In this document: in pieces, positions 11,266 through 22,008 of the stretch | Numbering within the stretch: position 1 is the first letter of the stretch | Layout: each line of letters begins with the position of its first letter | Source: Phascolarctos cinereus | Taxonomy: Eukaryota > Chordata > Mammalia > Diprotodontia > Phascolarctidae | Assembly (NCBI RefSeq): GCF_002099425.1 | Contig: NW_018344057.1 | Coordinates: forward strand, 7,468,001 to 7,532,000 | Length of the DNA stretch: 64,000 nt | Direction of reading: 5' to 3' | Position numbers and translations under genes: made by a program | The notes under the pieces: model-generated | The model's database searches: none | What the model saw: the letters and a program-made list of their open reading frames with translations, nothing else | Told to the model about the DNA's origin: nothing

Positions 11266-11505
11266 GAAGCTAGGGGGTGCAGTGAATAGAGGACCAGGCC
11301 TGGGTCAAGAAGACTCATCCTTCTGACTTCAAGTCTTGCCTTGGACCTTCACTTGTTGTGTGACCTTAGGCAAGTAGTTTAACCCTGTTTGCCTCAGTTT
11401 CTTCATCTGTAAAATGAACTTCAGAAGGAGATGGCAAGCCACTCCTTTGTCAAGAAAACCCCAGAATGGGATCATGAAAAGTCTGAATGATTGAACACTA
11501 AACTA
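11266..11505 (+). repeat. Mar1-type CORE-SINE
   Basis: Head agggggtgcagtgaatagag, CORE tgtgaccttaggcaagtagt, tail agatggcaagccactccttt and agtctgaatgattgaacac. Confidence 0.88.
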
Positions 11506-11856
11506 AAACATCAAAATCATGATGTTTCTTTTCTTCTTCCCTCTTCCTTCCTTCTCACATACAACCAGTTACTGAGTTCTGTTCATTCTTTCTCGCCATA
11601 TATCTCACATAATCACTTCCACTCTATTCGTACTGCCACCATCTAACAATATATGGTCATCTGACAATAAAGACTATTAGGAGAGTTTCCTAACAGGTCT
11701 TCCCACTTACACTTTCTCACCTCTCCAATCCATCTTTGACCCTACTGCCAGAATGATTTTCTGTGTGCACAAATCTAGGCATTGCTGCTCTTCTGTTTAA
11801 AAAATATCCAATGGCTGCCTAACATTTAATCAATATGGTTCAGCATCAGTATGGTT

Positions 11857-12092
11857 TGGGGCATTTAGATAGTACAGTGGATAGAGTGCTGGGCCTGGAG
11901 TCAGGAAGACCTGAGTTCAAATCCGGTCTTAGACACTTACTAGTTATGTGACCCTTAACCCTATTTGCCTCAGTTTCTACATCTATGAAAATAAGCTGTA
12001 GAAAGAAATGGCAAACCATTCCAGTGTCTGTCAAGAAAACCCCCAAATAGGGTCACAAAGTCAGACGTGACTGAAACAACTGAACAACAACA
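11857..12092 (+). repeat. Mar1-type CORE-SINE
   Basis: Head tacagtggatagagtgctgg, body ggagtcaggaagacctgagt, tail gaaatggcaaaccattccag with a terminal gactgaaacaactgaacaac. Low divergence in the head. Confidence 0.93.
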
Positions 12093-12466
12093 TTCTTTGA
12101 TTGGCATGCGTGCAAGGCCCTGCACAATCTGGTGACCGCCTACAGGTCCAGTTTTATCACATGTAATGCTCTGTAATTTCTGCCTTATCCAAATGGAATT
12201 ACTCTCTGTTTTCAAAATGCACATCCTGCTTTGCTGTCTCTGTGCTTTAGGTTCTGCAGTCTCCTACTTTTGGAAGGTCCTCCTTCCATTTCTTTTATGT
12301 GTAGATTTTTTTTTTTTTGGATCCTTTAAAACCCTATTCGAATGTTGTCTCTTTCATTAAAGTACTCCCAGAATCCTCTCCTTCTGTAACAACTTGCCTC
12401 TTCAAACATTATGTGGTTCTTTATTTTGCAGTCATTATGAACTGTATTATAGTTACACGAAATAAC

Positions 12467-12735
12467 TACCTGTGGGCATAATGGATAGAGTGCTGTTGGG
12501 CTTGGAGTCAGAAATGCCTGAGTTCAAATTAGGTTCAGACACTTAATTAACTTAACATGACCATGGGGGAGTCACTTAACCTCTGTTTACTTCAGTTTCT
12601 GTAACTGTAAAAAGAGGATAATAATATCAGTTACCTTACAAGGTTGTTGTGAGGATCAAATGAGATAATGTTCGTAAATGTGTTTGGCACAGTGCCTAGC
12701 GCACAGCAGGCACCACATAAATGCATATTGCTGTC
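12467..12735 (+). repeat. MIR/CORE-SINE with L2-type tail
   Basis: Head gcataatggatagagtgctg; CORE gagtcacttaacctctgttt; tail gttgttgtgaggatcaaatg and cacagtgcctagcgcacagc, as in MIR. Confidence 0.85.
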
Positions 12736-12954
12736 TTCTTCCTTTAACCTCCTAACCTAGGCTACAGCTTCTTGAGGGCAGGGCTTGTATTTTACTTAAA
12801 CTGTGAATTTTTCTCAGTGCCTAGCAGAGAGTTCTATATACAATAAATATTTACTGTCTGTTGACTTTGAATTAATTACATAATACAGACTTTTAGAATC
12901 ATTCTTTTTAGAACAAACCTTATTAAAACCTTGTCCCCTACTTATTCTATTGAT

Positions 12955-13200
12955 TTATAGAATTATAGAATGTTGTAGGGGGAAAGGACCTTAGTCATTA
13001 TCAAGTCCAAATGTTTTAAAATTGAGATCCATGAACTCGTTTTTTCATAAATATTTCAATAGCTGTATTTCAATATAATTGGTTTCCTGTGTTTTATTTC
13101 ATGCTTTTAAAGACAATCTTCTGAAAAAATACTGAAGCCCAAAGGGATAAGAATACTTGTCTAAGGTCATGTAAGCAGTTAATGACATAGAATTAATATG
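12955..13200 (-). repeat. Degraded MIR-like repeat split by a MITE
   Basis: 12955-13009 (aaaggaccttagtcattatc) and 13126-13200 (ctgaagcccaaagggataag, ctaaggtcatgtaagcagtt) fit an antisense MIR-like unit; a fragment of MITE family B lies between. Confidence 0.5.
13010..13125 (+). mobile_element. MITE family B, fragment
   Basis: gatccatgaactcg, caatagctgtatttcaatat and ttggtttcctgtgttttatt match the same family as 43605-44040 and 58708-58916. The terminal repeats are missing. Confidence 0.6.
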
Positions 13201-13289
13201 CTTATTGAAATATTAGGTGGTTGCCTTTTACCAATATCTAATTTTAAACTATTAAATGGTATATTTCTTTAACATGATTGGCTGCAGAT

Positions 13290-14060
13290 TATAACTGCAT
13301 CTCCTTAGCAATACCTCTCCCCTCGAATGATGCTCTAAGATTTTTTGGCATCCGTGTTGCTTACCCAGTCATCACCTCTTATGGAATGATTTTAGTAACT
13401 TTCCTATGGGATCTCCCCAGTGCCATACACATAATGAGGAACTTGGCATCCTAATCTTTTCCACTTTTGTTGACCTACTTCCCGAGCATCATTTGAAGAT
13501 ACCAATTTGCCATTTTAGCTTGACCCGAGGACTGTGGGTGATAGACTGTGAAAATTTGGGTTTATTCTCAGTAATGTAGCCATATGCTACATAGCTCTGC
13601 CCATGAAATGTGAACCTCAATCCAAATCCTATCTCTCAGACAGACCCAAGTGAATGAATACTTGTCCCAACAATGTTTGTGCTGTGGAAATTGTAATACC
13701 GTTTTATTACCACTGCTTCAGCCTCAGCCCACTTCATAAATGGGTCAATCAGAGTGAGTAGGCTGTCCTAAGGAATGGGCCAATATTACAGTCTTTTCCA
13801 TGGCTCTCAGATCTGTTGATGGCACAATTTAGCCTTGTTTCTTCCCTATGGGTATATTTTACTAAGTGCAAATTAAATAAGGACAGCCGTATTTGGAAGT
13901 GTCTTTCTCAATAGCAGCCTACTATCTTTAACTGCAAGCAGTTATGTTGGAGCTCAGTTATGTTTGAGCACTGACATCCATCTGCTGAGACATCATGATG
14001 ATACATGTACAAAACCTCATCCTTCTGGCTATTTGGTACCACCCATAGTCATTAATCTTG
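13290..14060 (-). mobile_element. Retroviral-type integrase fossil (endogenous retrovirus pol fragment)
   Basis: On the minus strand, integrase landmarks occur in the expected order: an HHCC-like zinc-binding region at about 14030-13880 (a YHHDxSA word, later AxxxGMxKDTSKYG and a CPYLIC-like cysteine pair); the start of the catalytic core at about 13760-13720 (LIDPFMKWAEA); a YHPQSSGQ word near 13535; and a C-terminal GDDWV-like word near 13375. The fragment is broken several times and stands alone, with no LTR seen next to it. Class I/gamma-like or another YHPQSSG-type lineage; old. Not a functional gene. Confidence 0.72.
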
Positions 14061-14077
14061 AGGACAGGCTATTGAGA

Positions 14078-14310
14078 AGGGGAATTGGTTTGGTGAGTGC
14101 AAAAGCACTAGATTTAGTGACATTAAATCTGGGTTCAAATTTTGACTTCAATATTTGTTAGCTGTGTGACCATGGAAAGGTACTTACCCTCTACGAGTCT
14201 CAGTTTCTTCATTTACAAAATACTTCTACCGCTTATCTCACAGTATATTGTGAGAAAAAACATGTTTTACAACTTAAAACATCATATAAATGTGAACCAT
14301 TATATAGTAT
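14078..14310 (+). repeat. MIR-family SINE
   Basis: aaatctgggttcaaattttg, tagctgtgtgaccatggaaa, agtctcagtttcttcattta, then the downstream gtgagaa.. and cttaaaacatcatataaatg tail. Confidence 0.75.
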
Positions 14311-14377
14311 TATTTTTACCTGCAATAAAATATTTAGAAAAGTACCTGCTCCCATTCTCCCTCTTGTTCTTCAATAC

Positions 14378-14407
14378 AGGCAGCTGGGTGGTACAGTGAA
14401 TAGAGGA
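14378..14407 (+). repeat. Truncated SINE head
   Basis: Only the first 30 bases of a marsupial SINE remain (ggcagctgggtggtacagtg aatagagg), ending abruptly: a 3'-truncated or deleted copy. Confidence 0.65.
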
Positions 14408-14987
14408 ATATCTTCTCCCAACTTTCCTTTTTGCTCCTTAATTATATATGACTAAATTGGTGGTTTTGAATGGACTTTTACCGCTAACTTGCACCATGGG
14501 TGATAGCGAGTCACTGCTATGAATACACTTAATATTTATGAACTAAGGAAAATGGACTCCTAGGTTCCTGGTTGTATAAGCTGAACTACTACCTGAGGTG
14601 ATCAGGAACATGTGGAGAGTTCAGATCCAGGATGGAAGTGTCAAGCTATTTGCCAAAATATGGGAACGATATTGTAGAACACAGAGGAGTAGTGAGAGGC
14701 TAGGGAAGGAGAAGGGGTAGAGATAGACCTTTTTTTTCCCATGTTCCTTTTCCTTCCTCTTTAAATTCAAAGGTTGTAGATGCACAATTATGTTCTCTAA
14801 TCGTTTTCTTACTCTGGAAAGCTGGAAGAGCTTATTAGGAAAAGGCTTTGGTTTGTGAGACAGCCAGGTGAAGCATTCCACCAGAGAGGAGCATTTGAAA
14901 TTTTCTATGCAATTTGACTTATGTTTAATAAACTATGTGGCTATATTGAATGTTACTGAGCTGAGTCACTTATGGATGCAGTAGTTG
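14408..14987. other. Unassigned sequence
   Basis: No recognised family; a minus-strand open frame at 14621-14881 shows no protein family I know. Confidence 0.5.
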
Positions 14988-15066
14988 GTTGGATGGTTGG
15001 ATGGATGGATGGATGGATGGATGATGATGGATGGATGGATGGATGGGATGGATGGATGGATGGATG
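14988..15066. repeat. (GGAT)n microsatellite
   Basis: About 18 GGAT units with a GGATGAT and a GGGAT interruption. It adjoins the 3' terminus of an antisense L2, so it probably grew from the L2 tail. Confidence 0.95.
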
Positions 15067-15175
15067 AAAAAGCATTAAGGGCTTACTATATGCAAAGCAC
15101 TGTAGATACAAATAGAAAAAAAATAAGATGATCTCACTTCTGAAGAGCTCACATTGTAATAGGGGGGAGGAGGGA
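15067..15175 (-). repeat. L2 3' end
   Basis: gggcttactatatgcaaagc and ctgaagagctcacattgtaa are the complement of the standard L2 terminus (tgcctggcacatagtagg.. and ..gtgagctc). Confidence 0.8.
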
Positions 15176-15212
15176 CATTAGAAGACTGAGGAGACACTCT
15201 GCAGTGATCATG

Positions 15213-15469
15213 ATGAGTTTACACCTCAACCCCAAACCATTCCTGAGTGGAGTGGCCTGGAAGCCAATGATGGTGAAGCTTAAGTGCAGAATAGAGTACA
15301 AAGGTTACTTGATTTCCATAGATGGCTGTATGAACATGCAACTTGCAAACACAAAAGTGTGCAGAGATGAGGCATTATCTGGACATCTTGGTGGAGTTTT
15401 AATAAGGTACAAAACTTTTCTTTTATATCAGAAGTGTCAGAGAGGAAGACGGGGGAAATGTGAGAGTAG
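15213..15469 (+). pseudogene. SNRPF: Processed pseudogene of SNRPF (Sm protein F)
   Basis: SNRPF is the 86-residue SmF subunit of the heptameric Sm ring on spliceosomal U snRNAs. The frame from 15213 reads [13 protein letters not shown]..., with the Sm1-motif words MVKLK, EYKGYL and [11 protein letters not shown] and the start of Sm2 ([12 protein letters not shown]). From memory of human SmF, about 47 of the first 67 residues agree. No introns are present, which indicates a retrocopy. A one-base gain between about 15414 and 15424 shifts the frame, so the normal LYIRGVEEEEE tail is lost. At DNA level the tail is still visible and shortened, ending at a tag at 15467-15469. The shifted frame runs open to 15611. 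Several conserved Sm residues are changed (W25C, G26R, Y39C). A 3'-UTR-like stretch with AATAAA at 15630-15635 follows; no A tail is left. An extra in-frame ATG sits one codon upstream (15210). No promoter evidence. The frame is long but decayed, so I call it a pseudogene. Confidence 0.9.
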
Positions 15470-15650
15470 TATTTTTTATGGGATAGGGGTGGGGATATTT
15501 TTATATGTTTCTAGAAATTACATACATAAAATACATAAAAGATTTCAGCTGCAAGTCAGATCAAAAGGCTCCGTGGTCCTGAAGCAAAGCAATTGGTTTG
15601 TATCTTCTTGAATAGTATTTCTGCTGATAAATAAATATCCGTTTTTTAAT

Positions 15651-16851
15651 GGTGAGTTATTTGAAAGTGGTAAGGACTTTGGTGATGCTAACTTTCTCCT
15701 CTAGATCTTCAGTAACTGTGGCTGCTGAGGCAGCAGGGCTTTCAGCCCCTGGAGATGCAGTTGCCAGATAGAGAACGAGAAATATCCCCATCATAGGGCG
15801 GAGACAGAGCTGTAATGATTTCTGTATTTTCACAGTCCAGAACCAGATTTCCAAATTGTTTAACACCAAACCTGAGTCAACGAGTATTTACTGCTTTCTC
15901 AGTCACCTGAATCAGCAAAATAGGTTTGGTACAATGGAGAAGATCACCTGCTTAGGCTCATAGTGAGGGTCTCCCTCACTGATTAATTAAAATGATACCA
16001 TGTTTTTCTGTAGGCTTGAATAAAGCAGGATATGAGCCAAGCGTGGGTTGACTGCTTATTTAGCACCTCAAGTATAACCTTGGATACCTGCCTAGTCCAC
16101 AATGAGCTTGCATCATTTGTCACACTTAGCAAGACTAGTTCTCCAAGAACTGCAATCCTTGAAGCTTTTCCAGCATGGCAAGACCTTCTAGAGGCTGGGC
16201 CCCTTTGACACGGCCTTTGAGACCCCAGTATTTCTGATGCCATTATAAGGCATTTAGAGTGAACTACAGTGATATTCAAGGATCAATCATCAACATTCAA
16301 TGGCAAAGTACAGACAGTTCCTGCTTTACTAAGTGGGCCATCTGCAGACCTCTGTTTAAAGCGATTTTGAACTAATGAGAATTTGACCAGTGATGTGGGC
16401 AAGGGAGGAAGAGAAAGAGGCAGCCGAGTAGAATGCCATGGAGGGAGAATGCCACGCCAAGGACACGTAAGCACCGGGGACAGAGAAGCCAGAACAGGAG
16501 GAGGAACAAAGGGGGGCAAAGGGTGGTCTTGCTGGAACAAGTGGGAGTAAGGCAGATACATGGGGGCTGGACCCAGACACAGCCAGGAGAAGACAGGTGA
16601 CACATGAGGGCTAGGGGTAGACACAGGGTACCCAAACAGATGGAGGGAAGGCAGACACCAGGGGCTGGACACAGGCCAGGGATGGGATGGTCAAAGGTCT
16701 CTCCTCTTCGGAAGTCTCAAGCCAAGGCCTGGATTTGGCTTCTGTAGTGGTGGAAGTTCTTCTGCTTTCCTTTGGATGTTTCTTTTTAACTTTTTTTTGG
16801 TGGTGATGGGGGTGAGGTTGGGTGTGTCAGACCTCTGAGGTGAGGGGCAGG
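15651..16851. other. Unassigned sequence with a purine-rich block
   Basis: No gene recognised. 16380-16690 is G/A-rich on the plus strand (gggcaagggaggaagagaaa). The three overlapping proline-rich minus-strand frames at 16283-16672 follow from that composition. 16310-16390 resembles a dispersed marsupial sequence (gttcctgctttactaagtgg) that I cannot name. Confidence 0.45.
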
Positions 16852-16879
16852 AGGAGAGAGAAAGAGAGAGGGAGAGAGA

Positions 16880-16936
<57 letters not shown>
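16852..16936. repeat. (GA)n microsatellite
   Basis: About 40 GA units, with AAAGAG and GGGAG variants at the left end. Confidence 0.97.
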
Positions 16937-16938
<2 letters not shown>

Positions 16939-17504
16939 TGAGAGCACAGGACTATATAGTAAAGTTAACACAAGTGGGTTTTTTTCCTTCTTTATGTCAG
17001 AAAAGATTAGAATTTGTTAGTTAACTGAGGATGTCAATAGAGTAATCATAGAATTTCTTTGTATTTTTCCCTTTAACAATATAAAACAATCAACTAGATT
17101 TAAAAAAAACCCAACAACACACTGAATTGATAACTGTTTTGCTATTTGGACAGATACTTAATTCCTTTGAGCATGTTTTATTTATTCCATTCTAATAATG
17201 GGAAAATGATGTCAGTTATTGTGTTCATTATGTTCTTGACAGCTGAGTAGCAACTTTTCATTTATATGTAAACTAAAATATGGGCCATCTTCTTCCTTAG
17301 AATATGATTTTGTATAATAATTTGTTAGAGATTGAACCTTAGATCAGCTGAGAAACGGAGCACCACTGATACCATGTCCTACAGCAAACTTCATGGCCCT
17401 CCAGAGAAAGGACACTGAGGCCTAGCTCTTCATGAGGCTCCGTATTCTCACACTGTGCCTCACTACCGTTGTACTCTGTGTGCACTCTTGTACTGTCTAC
17501 TTTT
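16937..17504. other. Unassigned sequence
   Basis: AT-rich, no family recognised. 17488-17501 is part of a direct repeat flanking the adjacent LTR. Confidence 0.5.
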
Positions 17505-18279
17505 TGTGATGGGGTGCGTGCTTGTGCTTGGACCCCGATTTCTCCCCAGCCTCAGAAACACCATCCCTGACAGCTTCTCCCCAGCCCAAGGACCCTGTGC
17601 CTAGCCATTACTCATCAGTGGGCCCCAGCAAGACCCTTATCTCTTCCCCTGGTGCAGTTCCAAACAGCCCATGAAGGCATTATTAGTTTGAACTGCCTTT
17701 GCACTGGGTCATAAAGACATTCTTACCCACTGGGCTATCTGTACTACCACCCTACCTCATTATCTACAACCTGGGCTCCTCATTAACTGTATTCTAGACT
17801 TAAGATGTGTGTATACTCCCTACATCTATCTTGTCAAACAAGACATTGATTGGTGGCAGACTGGACAACTCTCAGTTGTCCCTGACCGCTAGTTAACTTA
17901 GTGATGTAGCAGGCCAAAAACCACATCTCCATGTGGTCCCCCTTGTGGGCTTTTCCTGGTGAAGTCTGGGTAAACCAGCTATACAGTAGATACAAAAAGT
18001 GCTTGTTCCTTTAAGAACTGACCACTCCTTAACCACTGCCTAATCCCACCCTGAATCACCTAGCTAGCATATTTGGCACATGTTTTATTGTATTTTATCC
18101 TATATAAACTTTAACTACTTTAAGATTGCAGGATCCTTAAGAATCTTTGCCCACTGAAAAGTGTAGCAATAAACTTTTTGCCAACTTGACTTAAAGAATG
18201 CTTGAGACTGTGAATTCATTCCAGACGACCCATCCTGCACTTTAGTCTTTGAGGGGTCACAACCTTTCAGAATGCAACA
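17505..18279 (+). mobile_element. Solo LTR fossil of an endogenous retrovirus
   Basis: 775 bases beginning TGTGATGGGG and ending GCAACA. A TATA box (tatataaact, 18101-18110) and an AATAAA (18168-18173) 60-70 bases apart give a short R region typical of class I LTRs; a U5-like segment (gagactgtgaattcattcc) follows. No primer-binding site or internal region is seen on either side. Imperfect direct repeats ttgtactgtctact (17488-17501) and ttgtactgtgtctact (18281-18296) flank it. Class I is likely but not proven; moderate age. Confidence 0.72.
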
Positions 18280-18989
18280 TTTGTACTGTGTCTACTCTCC
18301 CCACCCCTTATAGATTCTCTACATATCTGTAGGCAAGTGCATCCCTGGTGTAGGACAAAATGCTTTATCACTGCTATTCTACCATTGGAGTAAATGCCTT
18401 TGTCAGGGAACTGGGTCTGCTGACTGATTATTGAGGGTATTTCTCCTTAGATAGCAGGTGCAATTCTTGGGATCACTGAACTTGCTAGTGCCATTGTAAT
18501 TTGGGCAAGTAAGCCCTGATACGGGTACTTAATATTAGTTATATAGGCTAATCTGTAACCTGTAACAGTAATGACTCAAAGTTCTCTCTGACAGCAATGT
18601 TTGCCTTTATGTCTCTCAGATATGTTGGTTGATATATTATATTTAGGTATTAGGGAGTGGCAAGCTACTTTTGCACTAAATTAATAATGTTTGTTTATTT
18701 TTTTTTTATTCTAATATTTCTCTTCATCTGTAAAATTCTTTCATTTCTCCTCCTTTACCACCAGGTACCAGTTTTTTGTGTTCTTTTTCTGCTAAGGTGC
18801 TGAATAATAATTCAGATATCAGCAAACAAAACTTAAAATTATTCTCTTTCCAACATGTATTGGTATTTATTGGGAATGCTTAAGTATAGGATGGTACTGG
18901 TAAATGTTTTAACAGTTGTCTTACTGAGAAAAATTATATATGTGTATGTGTTGATGCACACAAATTTATGTATATATATATATATTTAT
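18280..18989. other. Unassigned sequence
   Basis: No gene or named repeat. T-rich around 18690-18740; short (TA)n at 18964-18985. Confidence 0.5.
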
Positions 18990-19133
18990 ATCTCACTTTT
19001 AAGTTTTATCTACATTATTAACATTTTCTTCATCGCTCCCTTAAGTCTAGACAATAAAAAAAATTAATTCAAGGCCTGATATATAGCATTTGCATGTGAG
19101 CTTGTATAAGCTGGCTCCAGAATACCCCTGCTT
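18990..19133 (+). repeat. Repeat X, second copy
   Basis: Related to 6687-6770 plus 7591-7611. This copy is not split by L1 but is broken at 19134 by a WSINE insertion. Confidence 0.6.
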
Positions 19134-19289
19134 GGGGGCAGTTAGGTGGTGTAGTAGATAGAGCACCAGCCCTGGATTCAGGAGGACCTGAGCTCAAATC
19201 CGACCTCAGACACATAACACTTCTAGCTGCATGACCCTGGGCAAGTCACTGAACCCCATTGCCTAGCCCCCTTAAAAAAACAAACAAAC
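19134..19289 (+). repeat. WSINE1-like SINE with target-site duplication
   Basis: Head gggcagttaggtggtgtagt, body cctggattcaggaggacctg, gaccctgggcaagtcactga and an A-rich (AAAC)n tail. A 17-base direct repeat, ccagaatacccctgctt (19117-19133) and ccagaatgcccttgctt (19290-19306), flanks it with two mismatches. Confidence 0.92.
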
Positions 19290-19427
19290 CCAGAATGCCC
19301 TTGCTTAGGGAAACCACTTTTTAAGCTTCAAAGAAATTAAATTCTAATAATCAAATAATAGACAGTGGTACTAATTGGCAGCTAGGGTACCTTCTGAATT
19401 CCTATCAAGTGGATAGTCATTTAAGGC

Positions 19428-19553
19428 TTTTGTTGTTCAGTCCTTCAATAGTATCCAACTCTTTGTGACCCTGTGGACCATAGCACACTAATGCTGTCCA
19501 TGGGGCTTTCTTGGCAAAGATACGGGTGTGATTTGCCATTTCCTTTTCCACAT
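19428..19553 (-). repeat. RTE/BovB-type LINE 3' end
   Basis: ttgttgttcagtccttcaat, actctttgtgaccctgtgga, tgtccatggggctttcttgg: complement of the RTE terminus. The ccatagcacactaatg segment distinguishes it from Mar1 SINE tails. Confidence 0.8.
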
Positions 19554-20399
19554 TTAAGGCCAGCCTTAATTAAATACTAAACTTATCATTATTGCTCTAC
19601 CCATGCCTACCCCCAACACACACATAAAACCTTTATAATTAGCTGTATTGAGGTTTCCTAGTCATTTTGCAAGGTGGAGGATCTACTTTTCATTTTTCTG
19701 AAGTTTTGAGATAACTTGGAATCTGAGATTATCGGTTCAAAGGGGTACATTAAAGGTCCCCTAGTCTAACTCCCCTCAGGTTGCAGAGGCAGAATATTAG
19801 TCTCTGTAGACATCCAACTTGAAAGTAAGATAGTTATGCCTGAAAGGGAGAAGAGGCACACAGCTGCCCGTAAGGTTTAATTACTCTCTGTGCTGTAAGG
19901 GGGCATTACAATGTTGGCAATCATTGTTTGGCATACCAATGTGAGATCTGGTCCCTGGGTATTTGTAATGGCACAGATAAAAAGTAGAATGTAGAACATG
20001 AGAAATGTAAAGAGAACTGAAGGAATTGAGTGATTTTCTGACTGGATATAGATCCCTGGAGATTTGGATTTGCCCGGAGGGTGAGCCTTAATTTGTGGAA
20101 GCTCAGAATGGGTGACAGCAACTGAGTAGAAGCTGGCATGCTCTTTTGGTGTTAAAGAATCTTGTTGTGTATTGCTCTTAATCTCTGTACTCTCAAGTGC
20201 AGTGTTATTAGCGTTTGGGAAGCAATGAAGTAAACGTTAACTTTAATTGGTTAACAAAATTCTGCGCTATCCACGCTACAAAAAAAGGAGAGGATGTGGG
20301 GATAACGTTGATATAGGAGGAAGGAGAAGGACAAGAGTAAGAAGACTTAGCTTAGGGAGTGGTTGAGATTTAAAATGAGTATTAGTAGGGCTAGAACAG
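19554..20399. other. Unassigned sequence
   Basis: No gene recognised. 19735-19810 (attatcggttcaaaggggta, aaaggtcccctagtctaact) hints at a degraded MIR-like unit. Confidence 0.45.
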
Positions 20400-20658
20400 T
20401 GTTGTTGTTCGGTCCTTTTTTCAGTTGCGTTTGACTCTTTGTGACCCCATTTGGGGTTTTCTTAGCAAAAATACTAGAACAATTTACCATTTCCTTCTAC
20501 AGTTCATTTTACAGATGAAGAAACTGAGGCAAACAGGATTAAATGACTTGCCCAGGGTCACGCAGCTAGTTAAGCGTCTACAACCAGATTTGAATTTAGG
20601 AAGATGAGTATTCCTGACTCCAGGCCTAGCACTCTGTCCACAGGCCACCTACTTGCCC
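20400..20658 (-). repeat. Mar1-type CORE-SINE
   Basis: Starts with the (GTT)n end and ctctttgtgaccccatttgg, then gatgaagaaactgaggcaaa and cttgcccagggtcacgcagc, ending with the head complement. Confidence 0.9.
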
Positions 20659-21869
20659 CCGAGGCTGAACAGAATCACTAGCCATGGAGGCCATTCCTCT
20701 TTTCAAAATCAAGATCACTTTTCCAAACTGTTAGGTTGGGGTGGGTAGGTAGATGTACAAGATCCTCTCAGAGAAAGGGGCTAAAGCAACAATAAAATTA
20801 TTGGATATTTTCAAGTACAAATCCCACACAAAGAGTCACTTTTTTGGTAAGTTCAAATCAAAGTCAACAGTGCAAGACCAACATGGTGAATTTGCTCTGA
20901 CTAAATGCGTCACAAAAATGGCTTGATCTTATAAGATTGAATTTGAATCAGTGTGAGGATCTTGACATGGGCATGATCTAAGACCATCAACAGTCAGGAT
21001 AGGCTCATGGCACAGGTTGCATTGTTATGCTGCTCACTGTACTTGAACACGTACTGTGTAAAATACAAGGTTAAATATTTCTGTCTTGAATTCAAAAGCA
21101 TCTGCTATACTTCTTGATGTCATTTATTTTGGTAATCATATTTGGTATATGACAAAGTACAACTTTAAAAGTAAATCACTGAAGAGTTCTTATAGCTAAT
21201 TATTTAAAACTTTCAACAAATTTAAATTCAATTGTCATCATTTTTGCCTCAGATTTTTAAAAAGCGAAATAATATTCCTTTTTGATAGATAAGTAGGTAA
21301 CTTGAAGAGAAAATTCACTAGCTCAGCTGAAACTAGTACAAGCAAAGAAAATTGATAGATCAACTAGCAGATATATAAAATAAAAAGCTCAGATCTTAAA
21401 AATGTGACACATTATGTTTATCGTTGTGATTTACAGTGCTGTAATTGATAGAAAAGAAAGAATGCTATACTTGCATTGGACAAATGTGTTAGTAACAGGT
21501 ACTATGAAGGCTCAAAGCTGAAAGTTTGCATGGTGAATATTTTGGCAAGACAAGATAATTTTTCCAGACAAAATTAGAAAACATAGCAAAAACAAATGTA
21601 CAGTTTTTGACATCAAAAGGATTTTTTATGTTATATAAAGTTCTGTACAGAATTATAAAGTATAAAGAGCCATATTCAATAGAAGAAACACGGGTGATAC
21701 CCATAGCTATTGATAGGGTTAAAAAAATGCTTGAGTGGGTCATATGTGGAACAGGTCTGAATGGGCTAATTTGTGGGTAATAAAATAGGAAGTAGAATAG
21801 CCCATGTGTCTGAAAACCTATGTGATCATTCCAATTTTCTGCTATACCCTAAAGGCCATTGGGTTTTCC
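20659..21869. other. Unassigned AT-rich sequence
   Basis: No gene or repeat recognised; several short chance frames only. Confidence 0.5.
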
Positions 21870-22008
21870 CAACCACATTCCTCTATGTCTTGTTTTCCAC
21901 AATCAGAACATGAGCTTCTTGGGAGCAGAGACTCTTACTTTTCTCTTTGCATTTCCAGCATTTAGAATAATATTTGGCATATAATAAGTTCTTAATAAAT
22001 GCTTTTTC
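21870..22008 (+). repeat. L2 3' end
   Basis: cttcttgggagcagagactc, ttgcatttccagcatttaga, atataataagttcttaataa match the L2 terminus. Confidence 0.78.

Larger units (their letters stand above)
11120..12870 (+). repeat. L2 LINE, RT end and 3' UTR, with three SINE insertions
   Basis: Sense L2. Segments 11120-11265, 11506-11856, 12093-12466 and 12736-12870 follow the L2 order: post-RT coding words, 'caaggccctgcacaatctgg' at about 12113, the late 3' region, then gcttcttgagggcagggctt and tcagtgcctagcagagagtt near the terminus with caataaatatttactg. It is interrupted by SINEs at 11266, 11857 and 12467. Confidence 0.8.

Noticed and set aside
15657-15869. Minus-strand frame next to the SNRPF copy as a second gene
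   Set aside because: No similarity recognised and no supporting signals.
16283-16672. Three overlapping proline- and serine-rich minus-strand frames
   Set aside because: Explained by the purine-rich composition of the plus strand; no domain.
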